Assembly (NCBI RefSeq): GCF_000420085.1
Contig: NZ_ATUG01000002.1
Span: 2,232,001 to 2,296,000, forward strand
Length of the DNA stretch: 64,000 nt
Direction of reading: 5' to 3'
Origin: Desulfospira joergensenii DSM 10085
Lineage (GTDB): Bacteria > Desulfobacterota > Desulfobacteria > Desulfobacterales > Desulfobacteraceae
Positions 16,840 to 25,767 of this stretch are shown piece after piece. The translations under genes were made by a program, and so were the position numbers. The notes below the pieces were generated by a model. It did not search any database and was not told where the DNA came from. It saw nothing but the letters and a program-made list of their open reading frames with translations. Every line of letters begins with the position of its first letter. Position 1 is the first letter of the stretch.

Positions 16840-17883
16840 ATGGACGAGATCAAAACTTCCCAACCCCTTGGAATTCAAGCCCCGGATCACCCGGATCAGG
16901 ACAGGATGGCTCAGGATCTAAAAAACCTGATTGAAAATAATCACCTTTACATCAGCCGTATCAGAAATGAGATTTCCAAACAGCTGGTGGGCCAGGAAAA
17001 GCTGGTGGACAGTCTTCTGACCGGGCTTTTAACCGGGGGCCACGTTCTCATTGAAGGGGTGCCCGGACTGGCCAAAACCAGTGCGGTCAAGGCCCTGGCA
17101 TCGGCTGTCCGTGCCGATTTCAAGCGGATTCAGTTCACCCCGGATCTTTTGCCGGCCGACCTGACAGGTACGGAAATCTACAGGCCCAAGACCACGGATT
17201 TCATCACCCGGAAGGGCCCTTTGTTCAACAATATCATCCTGGCCGACGAGATCAACCGGGCCCCGTCAAAGGTCCAGTCCGCGCTTCTGGAGGCCATGGA
17301 GGAAAAGCAGGTGACCATTGGGGAAGAGACCTACAAGCTTCCTTCTCCCTTCCTGGTCCTGGCCACCCAGAACCCCATTGAGCAGGAAGGGACCTATCCC
17401 CTGCCCGAGGCCCAGGTGGACCGGTTCATGCTCAAGGTCCTCATCGACTACCCGGACCGGACCCAGGAACTTAAGATCCTGAAGAAGAACTCCTTTGAAA
17501 AGCCCGCCCCCATTGAGCCGGTGATCGACTGTGAGCAGCTGGCCTCCATGTCCGGGCTCATGGATCAGATCTATGTGGATGAAAAGCTCAAGGAGTATAT
17601 TGTGGATCTGGTTTTCGCTACCCGGGAACCGGACCGCTACGGCATGGACACGGCAAGGTATATCGAGTTCGGGGCATCTCCCAGGGCCAGTATCTTCCTT
17701 GCCAAAGCGGCCAGGGTGAACGCCTTTCTTTCGGGCCGGGCCTATGTCACGCCCCAGGATATCAAGATCGCAGGGCCGGACGTGCTCCGCCACAGGATTC
17801 TGCTCTCCTTTGAGGCCGAGGCGGAAGACGTCACCACCGAGGATATTATTGTCCAGCTCTTTGACAGTGTGGAAGTGCCCTAG
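16840..17883 (+). CDS. MoxR-family AAA+ ATPase
   Basis: AAA+ ATPase thought to act as a chaperone for vWA-domain partner proteins. 347 residues: Walker A GVPGLAKT (73-80), Walker B IILADEINR (132-140), sensor region LATQNPIEQEGTYPLPEAQVDRF and a C-terminal lid (ASPRASIFLAKAARVNAFLSGR). AGAGGA precedes the ATG. First gene of the moxR-DUF58-DUF4381-batA-batB/C-batD/E operon, an arrangement known from Bacteroides aerotolerance (Bat) and related operons. Confidence 0.93.
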   Translation: MDEIKTSQPLGIQAPDHPDQDRMAQDLKNLIENNHLYISRIRNEISKQLVGQEKLVDSLLTGLLTGGHVLIEGVPGLAKTSAVKALASAVRADFKRIQFTPDLLPADLTGTEIYRPKTTDFITRKGPLFNNIILADEINRAPSKVQSALLEAMEEKQVTIGEETYKLPSPFLVLATQNPIEQEGTYPLPEAQVDRFMLKVLIDYPDRTQELKILKKNSFEKPAPIEPVIDCEQLASMSGLMDQIYVDEKLKEYIVDLVFATREPDRYGMDTARYIEFGASPRASIFLAKAARVNAFLSGRAYVTPQDIKIAGPDVLRHRILLSFEAEAEDVTTEDIIVQLFDSVEVP

Positions 17884-17888
17884 TACTA

Positions 17889-18767
17889 ATGATTCCGGTC
17901 CATATCATAAAAAAAATCAAGCGGATCCACATCAAGTCCAGGAGAACCGTGAGCACCATCATGGCCGGCCAGTACCGGTCCGTGTTCCGGGGATCGGGCA
18001 TTGAATTCGAAGAGGTCAGGGAGTACAGCCCCGGGGATGAAGTCAAGGCCATTGACTGGAAGGTTTCCGCACGGCTTGGCAGACCCTTTATCAAACTCTA
18101 TAGGGAGGAGCGGGAATCCATTGTCATGCTGCTCATCGACATGAGCGCCTCCCTCAATTTCGGTACTTTTTTCGGGCAGAAGCTGGAAAAGGCGGCAGAG
18201 GTGGCCTCTGTCCTGGCCTTTAACGCCATTAAAAACAACGACAAGGTGGGGGTGATTTTTTTTACGGATCAGGTGGAAAAGTACATCCCCCCTAAAAAAG
18301 GCTCCAGTCATATCTGGCGGGTGATCCAGGAGATCTTCACCTTCAGGCCGAAAGGCAGGGGAACCGACATCTCCTGTGGGGTGGATTTTTTATCCAGGAT
18401 CATGAAAAAACGCTGCTTTGCCTTTATCCTGTCGGATTTTCTGGGGCAGGATTATGAGAAGTCCCTGAAAACGGCCCGGCAGCGTCACGAACTCATCGGG
18501 ATCCAGATCTATGATCCCGGCGCCTTTGCCCTTCCTTCCCGGGGAATGATCCATTTGGCCGATCTTGAGACCTCCCAAACGGTTCTTGTGGATGCCTCGG
18601 ACAAGAAGACCCGGCAGGCCTTTACCCGGATGAGGAGAAATTTTCACGCCCGGGCAAAGGAAGTTTTTTCCAGGGCAAAAAGCGATCTGATTGAAATGAA
18701 AACCAATGATTCCGTAGCCGACAGCCTGACCCTCTATTTCAGGCAAAGGGAAAAGAGATTCCGGTAA
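17889..18767 (+). CDS. DUF58-family protein
   Basis: 292 residues, regularly found beside MoxR. Shows the DUF58 signature DWKVSARLGRPFIKLYREERE (read in pieces around residues 56-77) and a vWA-like fold segment LLIDMSASLNFG with a MIDAS-like D-x-S-x-S (Asp-Met-Ser-Ala-Ser), plus a later SDFLGQDYEK segment. The short form has no membrane helices. Starts 5 bases after moxR and abuts the next gene, so it is in the same transcript. Confidence 0.88.
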   Translation: MIPVHIIKKIKRIHIKSRRTVSTIMAGQYRSVFRGSGIEFEEVREYSPGDEVKAIDWKVSARLGRPFIKLYREERESIVMLLIDMSASLNFGTFFGQKLEKAAEVASVLAFNAIKNNDKVGVIFFTDQVEKYIPPKKGSSHIWRVIQEIFTFRPKGRGTDISCGVDFLSRIMKKRCFAFILSDFLGQDYEKSLKTARQRHELIGIQIYDPGAFALPSRGMIHLADLETSQTVLVDASDKKTRQAFTRMRRNFHARAKEVFSRAKSDLIEMKTNDSVADSLTLYFRQREKRFR

Positions 18768-19403
18768 ATGCAGGATATTCACGAGATAAAACCGCCGGTC
18801 ATGGTGGGTATGGATCCGGCCCTGATCAAGATCCTGGTCATTGCTGCCGGATGTCTGCTTCTTGCGGCTCTGCTGTTTTATCTGTTTAAGCGGTTTTGGA
18901 AATCTTCCGGCTCCAAGGCAGATGATCTTTTGCCCAGCCCAATCCCTCCCTATGAAGAGGCAGTCAAAGCCCTGGACCGGCTGGCCAACCAGGAGGCTAA
19001 AGATCTAAAATTTTTTTATTTTGAGCTGGGAGCCCTGTTCAAGGCCTATGTCGGCAGATCCTATCAGATCCATGCCAGTGAAATGACCACCCAGGAACTG
19101 GCCCGGCAGCTTCGGTCCACGGCCATGGACAGGAACCTGGTCACAGGGGTGGTCAAATTCCAGGAGCATTCCGACCCCTTCCGGTACGGCCCGGTTCTGC
19201 CTGAGCCCGGCCGGACCCGTCAGGATATTGAAACGGCCCGGCAGCTCATTGAGGCCATTGAACAGGATCTCAACAAGACCCGGGAGTCGGATCCGGAACA
19301 GGGAAGGGACGTGGACAGGGCCCGGCCGGAAAAAGAGAGGCCCACGCCCTATACAAAACTCATCGATGTTTCCGTTGACGGTCCGGGAAGGGGGGAAGAC
19401 TGA
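18768..19403 (+). CDS. DUF4381-like membrane-anchored protein
   Basis: 211 residues: one membrane helix (about 19-42, ILVIAAGCLLLAALLFYLF), then a cytoplasmic helical region (PPYEEAVKALDRLANQ ... FYFELGALFKAYVGRSY) and a charged tail. The place between DUF58 and batA and this layout fit the DUF4381 component of MoxR/vWA operons. Its stop overlaps the batA start by one base. Precise role unknown; presumably an inner-membrane part of the Bat complex. Confidence 0.7.
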   Translation: MQDIHEIKPPVMVGMDPALIKILVIAAGCLLLAALLFYLFKRFWKSSGSKADDLLPSPIPPYEEAVKALDRLANQEAKDLKFFYFELGALFKAYVGRSYQIHASEMTTQELARQLRSTAMDRNLVTGVVKFQEHSDPFRYGPVLPEPGRTRQDIETARQLIEAIEQDLNKTRESDPEQGRDVDRARPEKERPTPYTKLIDVSVDGPGRGED

Positions 19404-20398
19404 TGTTCCGGTTTGCCTCCCCCTATTTTCTGTTTCTTCTGGTTCCGGTCCTGGGAACCGGACTGGCCCGGATGATGAAAAAACAGACCCGCCCCATGCG
19501 GGTGGCCGGCCTGGCCGGCCTGGGAGAAATCCCCAAGTCCCTGGCGGCGCGGGCTTCTGGAATCATGCCATGGCTCAAGGTCCTGGCCCTTGGTCTCATG
19601 ATTCTGGCCCTGGCCCGGCCCCAGTCCGGGGAGCAGAAGATCAACGTCATGACCGAGGGGGTAAACATCATCCTGGCCCTGGATCTGTCAGAGTCCATGA
19701 GGGCCCTGGATTTCAAACATGAGGGTAAAATCGTCACCCGGCTGGAGGCGGTAAAGTCGGTGGTTTCCGAGTTTATCATGAAACGGGACGGGGACCGCCT
19801 GGGTCTGGTGGTCTTTGGCTCCAACGCATTTACCCAGCTTCCCCTGACCCGGGACTACAATACCATTGCCTTTATGCTCGACCGCCTCAAGATCGGCGCT
19901 GCCGGTCCCAGGACCGCCATTGGCGACGCCCTGGGGATCTCCCTGAAACGGCTGGAGGATGTGCCTTCCAAATCCAATATCATCATCCTTCTCACGGACG
20001 GGGAGTCCAACGCGGGAGAGTTGTCCTGGCAGGAGGGGGCAGAGATCGCCGCAGGCAAAAATGTGAAGGTATACACCATCGGGGTGGGCTCCAGGGGGGA
20101 GGCCCCTTTTCTTGTGGACGGTCTCTTTGGAAAGCAGTACGTATACCGGCAGGTCAGCATGGACCTGGAGGCTTTAAAGGCCATTGCAGAGAAAACCGGG
20201 GGCAGTTTTTTCAGGGCAGGGGATATTCAGTCCCTGGAAAAGATCTACGACATGATCGATTCTTTGGAAAAGACAAAGGTGGAGGTGGATAAATGGGTGG
20301 AGTACAGGGAACTCTACTCCTGGTTTCTGACGGCCGGGGTTCTGGTTTTTCTGGTTCACATGGTATTAAATGAGACTCGTTTCATACGAATCCCTTGA
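19403..20398 (+). CDS. batA: BatA-like von Willebrand factor A membrane protein
   Basis: 331 residues: an N-terminal hydrophobic segment (1-22), a second helix (about 50-70), a vWA domain facing the periplasm (about 88-285) with an intact metal-ion-dependent adhesion site (LDLSESM, later TRDYN and LTDGESN), and a C-terminal membrane helix (about 307-327). This is the BatA arrangement. It should work with the MoxR ATPase and the other Bat proteins encoded around it; the physiological function (often linked to envelope stress or oxygen tolerance) is not settled. Confidence 0.9.
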   Translation: MFRFASPYFLFLLVPVLGTGLARMMKKQTRPMRVAGLAGLGEIPKSLAARASGIMPWLKVLALGLMILALARPQSGEQKINVMTEGVNIILALDLSESMRALDFKHEGKIVTRLEAVKSVVSEFIMKRDGDRLGLVVFGSNAFTQLPLTRDYNTIAFMLDRLKIGAAGPRTAIGDALGISLKRLEDVPSKSNIIILLTDGESNAGELSWQEGAEIAAGKNVKVYTIGVGSRGEAPFLVDGLFGKQYVYRQVSMDLEALKAIAEKTGGSFFRAGDIQSLEKIYDMIDSLEKTKVEVDKWVEYRELYSWFLTAGVLVFLVHMVLNETRFIRIP

Positions 20399-20489
20399 GA
20401 GAAACGGGATTTTAGATTTATGGGTGCCTGGCGTGAATTTTGGATTGGGGAGAATAAGGCTTTCGATTTTGCCTATAGACTGAATAAAT

Positions 20490-22352
20490 ATGAAATTTGA
20501 AGATCCTGAAATATTGTTCTGGCTCTGGGCCCTGATTCCGGCCGGAGGGTTCCTGATCTTCGGGATCCGGCGGAGGGAAAAGATCCTGGCCCGGTTTGCC
20601 GATCCCTCCATCTACCCGACTCTTGTCCCTGGATTTGATATGGGCAGAAGATGGATCAAGGCCGGATTGATCGTCCTGGCCCTGGGATTTGCCGTGGTTG
20701 CCCTGGCCGGGCCCAGGATGGGGTTCCGCTGGGAAAAGACCACCCAGAGGGGGGTGGATATCATGATCGGGCTGGACTGCTCCAGGTCCATGCTGGCAGG
20801 GGATGTGGAGCCCAGCCGCCTGGAACGGGCCAAGAGGGAGATCATTGACCTTCTTCACCTCATGACCTCGGACCGGGCCGGGCTGGTGGCCTTTGCCGGT
20901 CAGGCCATTCTTCAATGTCCCCTGACCCTGGACCATGAGGCTTTCAATATCTTTCTCAAGGTCCTGGAACCCGATTACCTGCCCGTGGGGGGGACCAACC
21001 TGACCGCGGCCATTGAAACCTGTTATTCCGGTTTTGAACCGGAGTCCAATACCCAGAAGGCAATTATCCTTATCACCGACGGGGAAGACACGGCAGGCCA
21101 GGTGGATGAGGCAGCCAAAAAGATGGCGGAGCAGGGAATAAAAATTTTCTGCATCGGGGTGGGGGACCCCAAGGGAGCGCCCGTGCCCGGACCCGGGGGA
21201 GGGTTTAAAAAGGATAAATCCGGAAACATCATCCTGTCCAGGGTGGATGAAAAGACCCTGGAAAAGATTGCCGCCATGACCCAGGGAAAATATGTAAGAT
21301 CCGTTGCCGGGGACATGGACCTGGATCTGATCTATACCCGGGAAATTCTGGGCACCATGGAGAGGAAAACCCTGGACCAGGGGAAGAAAAAGGTCTGGGA
21401 GCAACGGTTTCAATGGTTTCTTCTTCCCTGTGTCCTGGTGCTGCTGATGGAATTCTGGCTTCCTGTGGTCAACAGGAAAAAGGTTCTGCCTGTTCTGATT
21501 TTGGGTCTTGCCCTGACCGGACTTCCGGGACCGGCCCATGGCGCATCGGCCGTGCAGCAGGGTATCCAGGCCTTTGACTCCGGGGATTTTAAAACCGCGA
21601 AAAAACATTTCATCGATGCCCAGCTGGAAAATCCGGATGATCCCCGGCTCTATTATAACATCGGTACGGCCGCCTATATGGATCAGGAGTATGAACAGGC
21701 GGAAAAGAACTTTGCCCAGGCGGCCCAATCTCCAGATCCCGAGCTGAGCCACAATGCAAGATTCAACCTGGCCAATACCCGGTACCGTATGGGCAAGCTG
21801 GAAGAAGCGGCCAGGGAGTATGAAGAGATCTTAAAGGCATTTCCCGGGGATAAAGAAGCCCGGGAAAACCTTGAATTTGTCAAAGAGAAACTGGAAGAAC
21901 AGAAAGAGCAGCAGAACAAGCCGGATGAAAATTTAGACAATCCGGATAAGGAAAAAGACAAGAAGGATCAAAAAGATCAGAAGGGCAAGGGCAGTAATCA
22001 GGATCAAAACCAGAAAAAGGATTCAAAACAGGACAAACCGGATCCATCCCGGCAGGGAGATCAAAAAAAACAGGACCAGCAGAAACAGGACCTGGAAGAT
22101 AAGCAAAACGCCCAACAGAAACAAAACGGGCAGCAGGGGGATGAGAACCGGGACCGGAAAGAATCTGAACAAGAGGGATCCAAACTAAAACCGGATCAGA
22201 AGGCAGACTCGGCCCGGGCCGGGAAACCCGAAAAGCAGAGTCCCGGGGACAAGGCCCTGGAAAGCAAGCTGAACCGGCTGGAGGATAAACCCGGTATGGC
22301 CCTGATGCCGGCCGTCCGCGGCCGGGCAGAACAAATCGAAAAAGACTGGTAG
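20490..22352 (+). CDS. batB: BatB-BatC fusion: vWA domain plus TPR and charged tail
   Basis: 620 residues joining two proteins normally encoded separately. Residues 1-330 are BatB-like: helices near 5-22 and 50-72, a vWA domain (about 88-285) with the MIDAS LDCSRSM and ITDGEDT, and a membrane helix near 310-330. Then comes a second hydrophobic, signal-like stretch (VLPVLILGLALTGLPGPAHG, about 332-352) and a BatC-like TPR region (about 355-470) followed by a long Lys/Gln/Asp-rich low-complexity tail (about 475-600) and a short end with MALMPAVRGRAEQIEKDW. The internal signal-like segment marks the fusion point. The tail is probably disordered. Confidence 0.87.
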   Translation: MKFEDPEILFWLWALIPAGGFLIFGIRRREKILARFADPSIYPTLVPGFDMGRRWIKAGLIVLALGFAVVALAGPRMGFRWEKTTQRGVDIMIGLDCSRSMLAGDVEPSRLERAKREIIDLLHLMTSDRAGLVAFAGQAILQCPLTLDHEAFNIFLKVLEPDYLPVGGTNLTAAIETCYSGFEPESNTQKAIILITDGEDTAGQVDEAAKKMAEQGIKIFCIGVGDPKGAPVPGPGGGFKKDKSGNIILSRVDEKTLEKIAAMTQGKYVRSVAGDMDLDLIYTREILGTMERKTLDQGKKKVWEQRFQWFLLPCVLVLLMEFWLPVVNRKKVLPVLILGLALTGLPGPAHGASAVQQGIQAFDSGDFKTAKKHFIDAQLENPDDPRLYYNIGTAAYMDQEYEQAEKNFAQAAQSPDPELSHNARFNLANTRYRMGKLEEAAREYEEILKAFPGDKEARENLEFVKEKLEEQKEQQNKPDENLDNPDKEKDKKDQKDQKGKGSNQDQNQKKDSKQDKPDPSRQGDQKKQDQQKQDLEDKQNAQQKQNGQQGDENRDRKESEQEGSKLKPDQKADSARAGKPEKQSPGDKALESKLNRLEDKPGMALMPAVRGRAEQIEKDW

Positions 22353-22369
22353 GACCCAAACCCATTAAG

Positions 22370-22412
22370 AATGGATAATTGACAAGGGATAATTGAGAAT
22401 TGAGAACTGAGG
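22370..22412. repeat. Short AATTGA-type intergenic repeat
   Basis: The gap between batB/C and batD/E has GGATAATTGACA (22373-22384) and GGATAATTGAGA (22387-22398) followed by GAATTGAGAACTGAGG. A related GAGAATTGA string occurs inverted at 14681-14700. Looks like degenerate simple repeat DNA. Confidence 0.4.
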
Positions 22413-22490
22413 ATGCTTCGCACCAAATTTTTATATGAGAAAATTAAAACCATTACAGGTTTCAGTCTTCAAAACTATCAGGGGATGGAT

Positions 22491-25010
22491 ATGAGAGTCA
22501 GACAGATTTTTTTCCTGAGTTTATGGATCCTCCTTCTGCTTCCGGCCGCGGGACTGGGGTTCCAGGCCTCTGCCCGGGTGGACAGGACAAGTATGACCCC
22601 CGAGGATATCCTCAATTTCCAGGTGGTTGTCCAGGGAGGAAAAGGCGAGGTAGACCTGTCTCCCATCAAGGATTTCAAAGTTCTTTCTTCGGGGACCTCC
22701 ACCAGCCGGAGTTATATCAACGGAGAATGGAATCATAAGGTGGCGTACCAGTACCGCCTGGTTCCCCTGAAAACCGGAACCCTGGTGATCCCCCCCTTAA
22801 AGGTGTCTGGAAAGGAGGGGGAAGTAAAGACCGATGAAATCCGGATTCGGGTGGAGGCCCAGGCCCGGAACGATACTGAAGGACGGCCTTTTTTTGCCGA
22901 ATCCCGGGTGAGCCGTTCCGATCCGGTGATCGGCCAGCAGATCCTTTACTCCTTCAGACTCTTTGCGGCAAAGAGGTTTGCAAGGGCCAGCCTGGATGAG
23001 CCGGAATTCAAGGGGTTTTCCTCCCAAGAGATAAAAGACAGGAAAAATTATAGCCGGGTGATCAACGGCATGGCCTACAGCGTCACAGAGGTGAACTATA
23101 TCCTGACCCCGGAAATTCAGGGGGAGATTACCATTGAACCCGGGGTGGTCATGGCCGAAGTGGTGGTCGGCACTCGTAAAGATCCATTCGGTTCGTTTTT
23201 TGACGATTCCTTTCCATCCATGTTTTCATCGGCCCGGACCCGGACCCTGAGGATTGCGTCCAATCCGGTTGTGGTAAAGGTGCGGCCCCTCCCGCCCCAT
23301 GAAGGATCCCGGCCTTTTTCCGGGCTTGTGGGCAACTTCTCCCTGGACGCGGCTCTGGACAAAACCAGGCTCAAGGCAGGGGAATCCGCCACCCTCACCG
23401 TCACCATACAGGGCTCGGGCAATATCATGGATGCGGGGATGCCTGAACTTTCCCTGGATCCGGATCTGTTCAAAATCTATGAAGACACTCCCCTCGAAGA
23501 AATCAAGATCACGGAACAGGGGGTCGCCGGGAAAAAGGTGTTTAAGAGAGCCCTTGTCCCTTTGAAGCCGGGGAATGCCCGGATTCCGGCCCTGACGCTG
23601 ACCTATTTTGACGTGGATGAAAATTCATACAAGAACCTTTCCACCCGGCCCCTGGAGCTTGACGTTATTCCGGCCGCACCGGAAGGGCCGGTCATGGTAA
23701 CCAAGACCCGGGAGCCCGGGGGCGGGAAGACCCTGAAAAAGGATGTGGTCCTGGTTAACCGGGATATTCTGGATATCCGGGAGGATGTCTCCATCCTCAC
23801 CCACAGCGGCCGGCCGGATTTTTTCCGGTTTATGGCCCTGGTCCTGGCCCCCGGCCTGGTGTTTTGTCTGGCGGCCCTGGCCCTGCGCCAGGGGAAAAAG
23901 GAAAAATCCCTGTCCTCGGTCATGGCGGAAAAGGCTAAGTCCCATCTCAAACAGGCCGGAAAAAAGAATCCGGAGCAGGAGGCTGTTTTATCCCATCTCC
24001 ATTCCGCCCTGACCGCGGCAGTACTGTCCAAGGGAAACCGGAAAGGAGAAAGCCTGACCCTTGGGGAGGCAGAGGATATTTTAAACAGAGCCGGTGCAGA
24101 CTCCGGGACCCTCCAGGGAGTAAAGGATATGTTTGAAACCCTGGATCATGCCCGGTTCGGAGGCGGAAAACTGGATGGAGAAAAGATCAAAGGGATGATG
24201 GACGGAATCAAACGTCTGATTCAGCTCTCCCTTGCCTGTCTGATCTTTATGGGTGTTTTCACCCCCGGGAATTTGAAAGCGGACGCTCTTCCGGATGTCC
24301 AGGCGGCCGAGACCCGGGCCGATTCATCAAAAGACCGCACCGCCCTGTTCATTGAGGCGATCAAATCCTACCGGGCCATGGATTTTATATCCGCAGCCCA
24401 TAGCTTTGAAGCCATTGCAGACTCCGGAGTCCGGAACCCGGATTTGTACTACAACATCGGAAACGCCTATTTCAAGGCCAAGGACCTCGGCCGGTCCATT
24501 CTCTGGTATGAGCGGGCCAGAAAACTGGCCCCCGGCGACCCGGACCTCAATTTTAATCTGGAGCATGCCAGGAGCCTGAGGACGGACGAGGTGGAAAAGA
24601 CCTTCTCATGGGGAGATATCTTTTTTTTCTGGGAGGGCCGGGTTCCCCTGGGATGGATTCAGGCAGGGGCCGTTGCCGGGTCGTGCCTGTTTTTTTTCTG
24701 GGCCGGGGTCAGCCTCTTCCGGCAGAGAAAGATATTCACCGGTCTGGGATGGATACTGGCTTTTATTCCCCTGTTCTTGACATTGGCTGCGGGTCTTGAG
24801 TATACCTCAGACAGGATGGTCTCCCATGCCGTCATTGTCCAGGACATTGCCCAGGTAAAGTCCGGGACAGCACCTGCTTCCACAACGCTCTTCGATCTCC
24901 ATGCCGGAACCCGGGTCCGGGTAAAGGACCGGAAAAACGGCTTTTTGAAAATCATGCTGACCCGGGAAAAGGTCGGATGGGTCAAACCGGGAGACGCCAT
25001 AATCATATGA
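22491..25010 (+). CDS. batD: BatD-BatE fusion: beta-sandwich protein with TPR and SH3 domain
   Basis: About 839 residues from an ATG preceded by AGGGG; the frame is open earlier (22413) but without a better start. Order: signal peptide, BatD-type beta-sandwich repeats in the periplasm, a membrane helix (RFMALVLAPGLVFCLAALAL), a cytoplasmic helical stretch, a second signal-like hydrophobic segment (LIQLSLACLIFMGVFTPG), a TPR region (NPDLYYNIGNAYFKAKDLG), two membrane helices and a C-terminal SH3-like domain ending near GWVKPGDAIII. The second half corresponds to BatE (TPR plus SH3). Fused BatD and BatE would keep the partners at equal amounts. Last gene of the operon. Confidence 0.85.
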   Translation: MRVRQIFFLSLWILLLLPAAGLGFQASARVDRTSMTPEDILNFQVVVQGGKGEVDLSPIKDFKVLSSGTSTSRSYINGEWNHKVAYQYRLVPLKTGTLVIPPLKVSGKEGEVKTDEIRIRVEAQARNDTEGRPFFAESRVSRSDPVIGQQILYSFRLFAAKRFARASLDEPEFKGFSSQEIKDRKNYSRVINGMAYSVTEVNYILTPEIQGEITIEPGVVMAEVVVGTRKDPFGSFFDDSFPSMFSSARTRTLRIASNPVVVKVRPLPPHEGSRPFSGLVGNFSLDAALDKTRLKAGESATLTVTIQGSGNIMDAGMPELSLDPDLFKIYEDTPLEEIKITEQGVAGKKVFKRALVPLKPGNARIPALTLTYFDVDENSYKNLSTRPLELDVIPAAPEGPVMVTKTREPGGGKTLKKDVVLVNRDILDIREDVSILTHSGRPDFFRFMALVLAPGLVFCLAALALRQGKKEKSLSSVMAEKAKSHLKQAGKKNPEQEAVLSHLHSALTAAVLSKGNRKGESLTLGEAEDILNRAGADSGTLQGVKDMFETLDHARFGGGKLDGEKIKGMMDGIKRLIQLSLACLIFMGVFTPGNLKADALPDVQAAETRADSSKDRTALFIEAIKSYRAMDFISAAHSFEAIADSGVRNPDLYYNIGNAYFKAKDLGRSILWYERARKLAPGDPDLNFNLEHARSLRTDEVEKTFSWGDIFFFWEGRVPLGWIQAGAVAGSCLFFFWAGVSLFRQRKIFTGLGWILAFIPLFLTLAAGLEYTSDRMVSHAVIVQDIAQVKSGTAPASTTLFDLHAGTRVRVKDRKNGFLKIMLTREKVGWVKPGDAIII

Positions 25011-25047
25011 ATTTTAAACAAAGGGTGTTTTCGAAAAAGGAGGGAGT

Positions 25048-25596
25048 ATGGAAAGAAGTGTACTGGTCCCGGTAGCCCAGGGAATCGAGGAAATGGAAGC
25101 CATCACCATCATCGATGTGCTGAGAAGGGCAGAGGCCCGGGTGACGGTGGCTTCGGTGGACGAGCTTCAGATCAAGGCGTCCCGGGGGACAGTCTTCATG
25201 GCAGATGCCCTGATCAAGGACTGCATGGATAAAGAGTTTGATCTGATTGTTCTGCCCGGCGGAATCCCCGGTGCCATGAATCTGCAAAAGTCAAAGGAGC
25301 TGGAAATTCTTTTGAAAAAGCAGGCGGAAAAAGAAAAATACTACGGCGCCATCTGCGCTTCCCCTGCCGTGGTGCTCCACCATCACGGCCTGGTCCGGCC
25401 GGGCAGAGTAACCTGCCATCCCGGTTTTGCCGGCCAGATCGAGAACGGAGCCGTCCTGGACCGGAATGTGGTAAAGGATCAAAACTGCATCACCAGCAAG
25501 GGGGCAGGCACGGCCCTGGAGTTTGCCCTGGAACTGGTTTCCCTGCTCTATTCCGGGGAAACAGTGGAAGGGGTGAAAAAGGGGCTGGCCCTATAG
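25048..25596 (+). CDS. DJ-1/PfpI (ThiJ)-family protein
   Basis: 182 residues with the DJ-1 fold: VLVPVAQGIEEMEAITIIDVLRRA with the conserved Glu near residue 16, IVLPGGIPGAMNL, and the nucleophile elbow GAICASPAVVLHHHGL with the reactive Cys near residue 108. The end with TSKGAGTALEFALELV is typical of YajL/DJ-1 rather than PfpI proteases. Members act as glyoxalase/deglycase-like or oxidative-stress proteins; the assignment among these is open. AAGGAGGG-type ribosome site precedes the ATG. Confidence 0.88.
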   Translation: MERSVLVPVAQGIEEMEAITIIDVLRRAEARVTVASVDELQIKASRGTVFMADALIKDCMDKEFDLIVLPGGIPGAMNLQKSKELEILLKKQAEKEKYYGAICASPAVVLHHHGLVRPGRVTCHPGFAGQIENGAVLDRNVVKDQNCITSKGAGTALEFALELVSLLYSGETVEGVKKGLAL

Positions 25597-25767
25597 TTTT
25601 ACTTGTTTCAAAGCCGCGTAATAGATATACTCAAAAGTTCAAACGTTTTTCTCAGGCCCGGGAAGAGGACCATCTGGACCACTTGACAAAACCCTGCCTG
25701 AACGGGGAGTATGTTGAGGGCATTGCCCGGCTCCTGAAAAGGGCCTTTAACCGATGAAAAGACATAG

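Noticed and set aside
20418..21752. Minus-strand open frame of 444 codons opposite batB/C
   Set aside because: Shadow of the vWA-domain gene; low-complexity Gly/Pro/His composition.
25600..25750. Open stretch reading VSKPRNRY...LLKRAFNR before gpsA
   Set aside because: No start codon or ribosome site; looks partly protein-like but cannot be supported as a gene.
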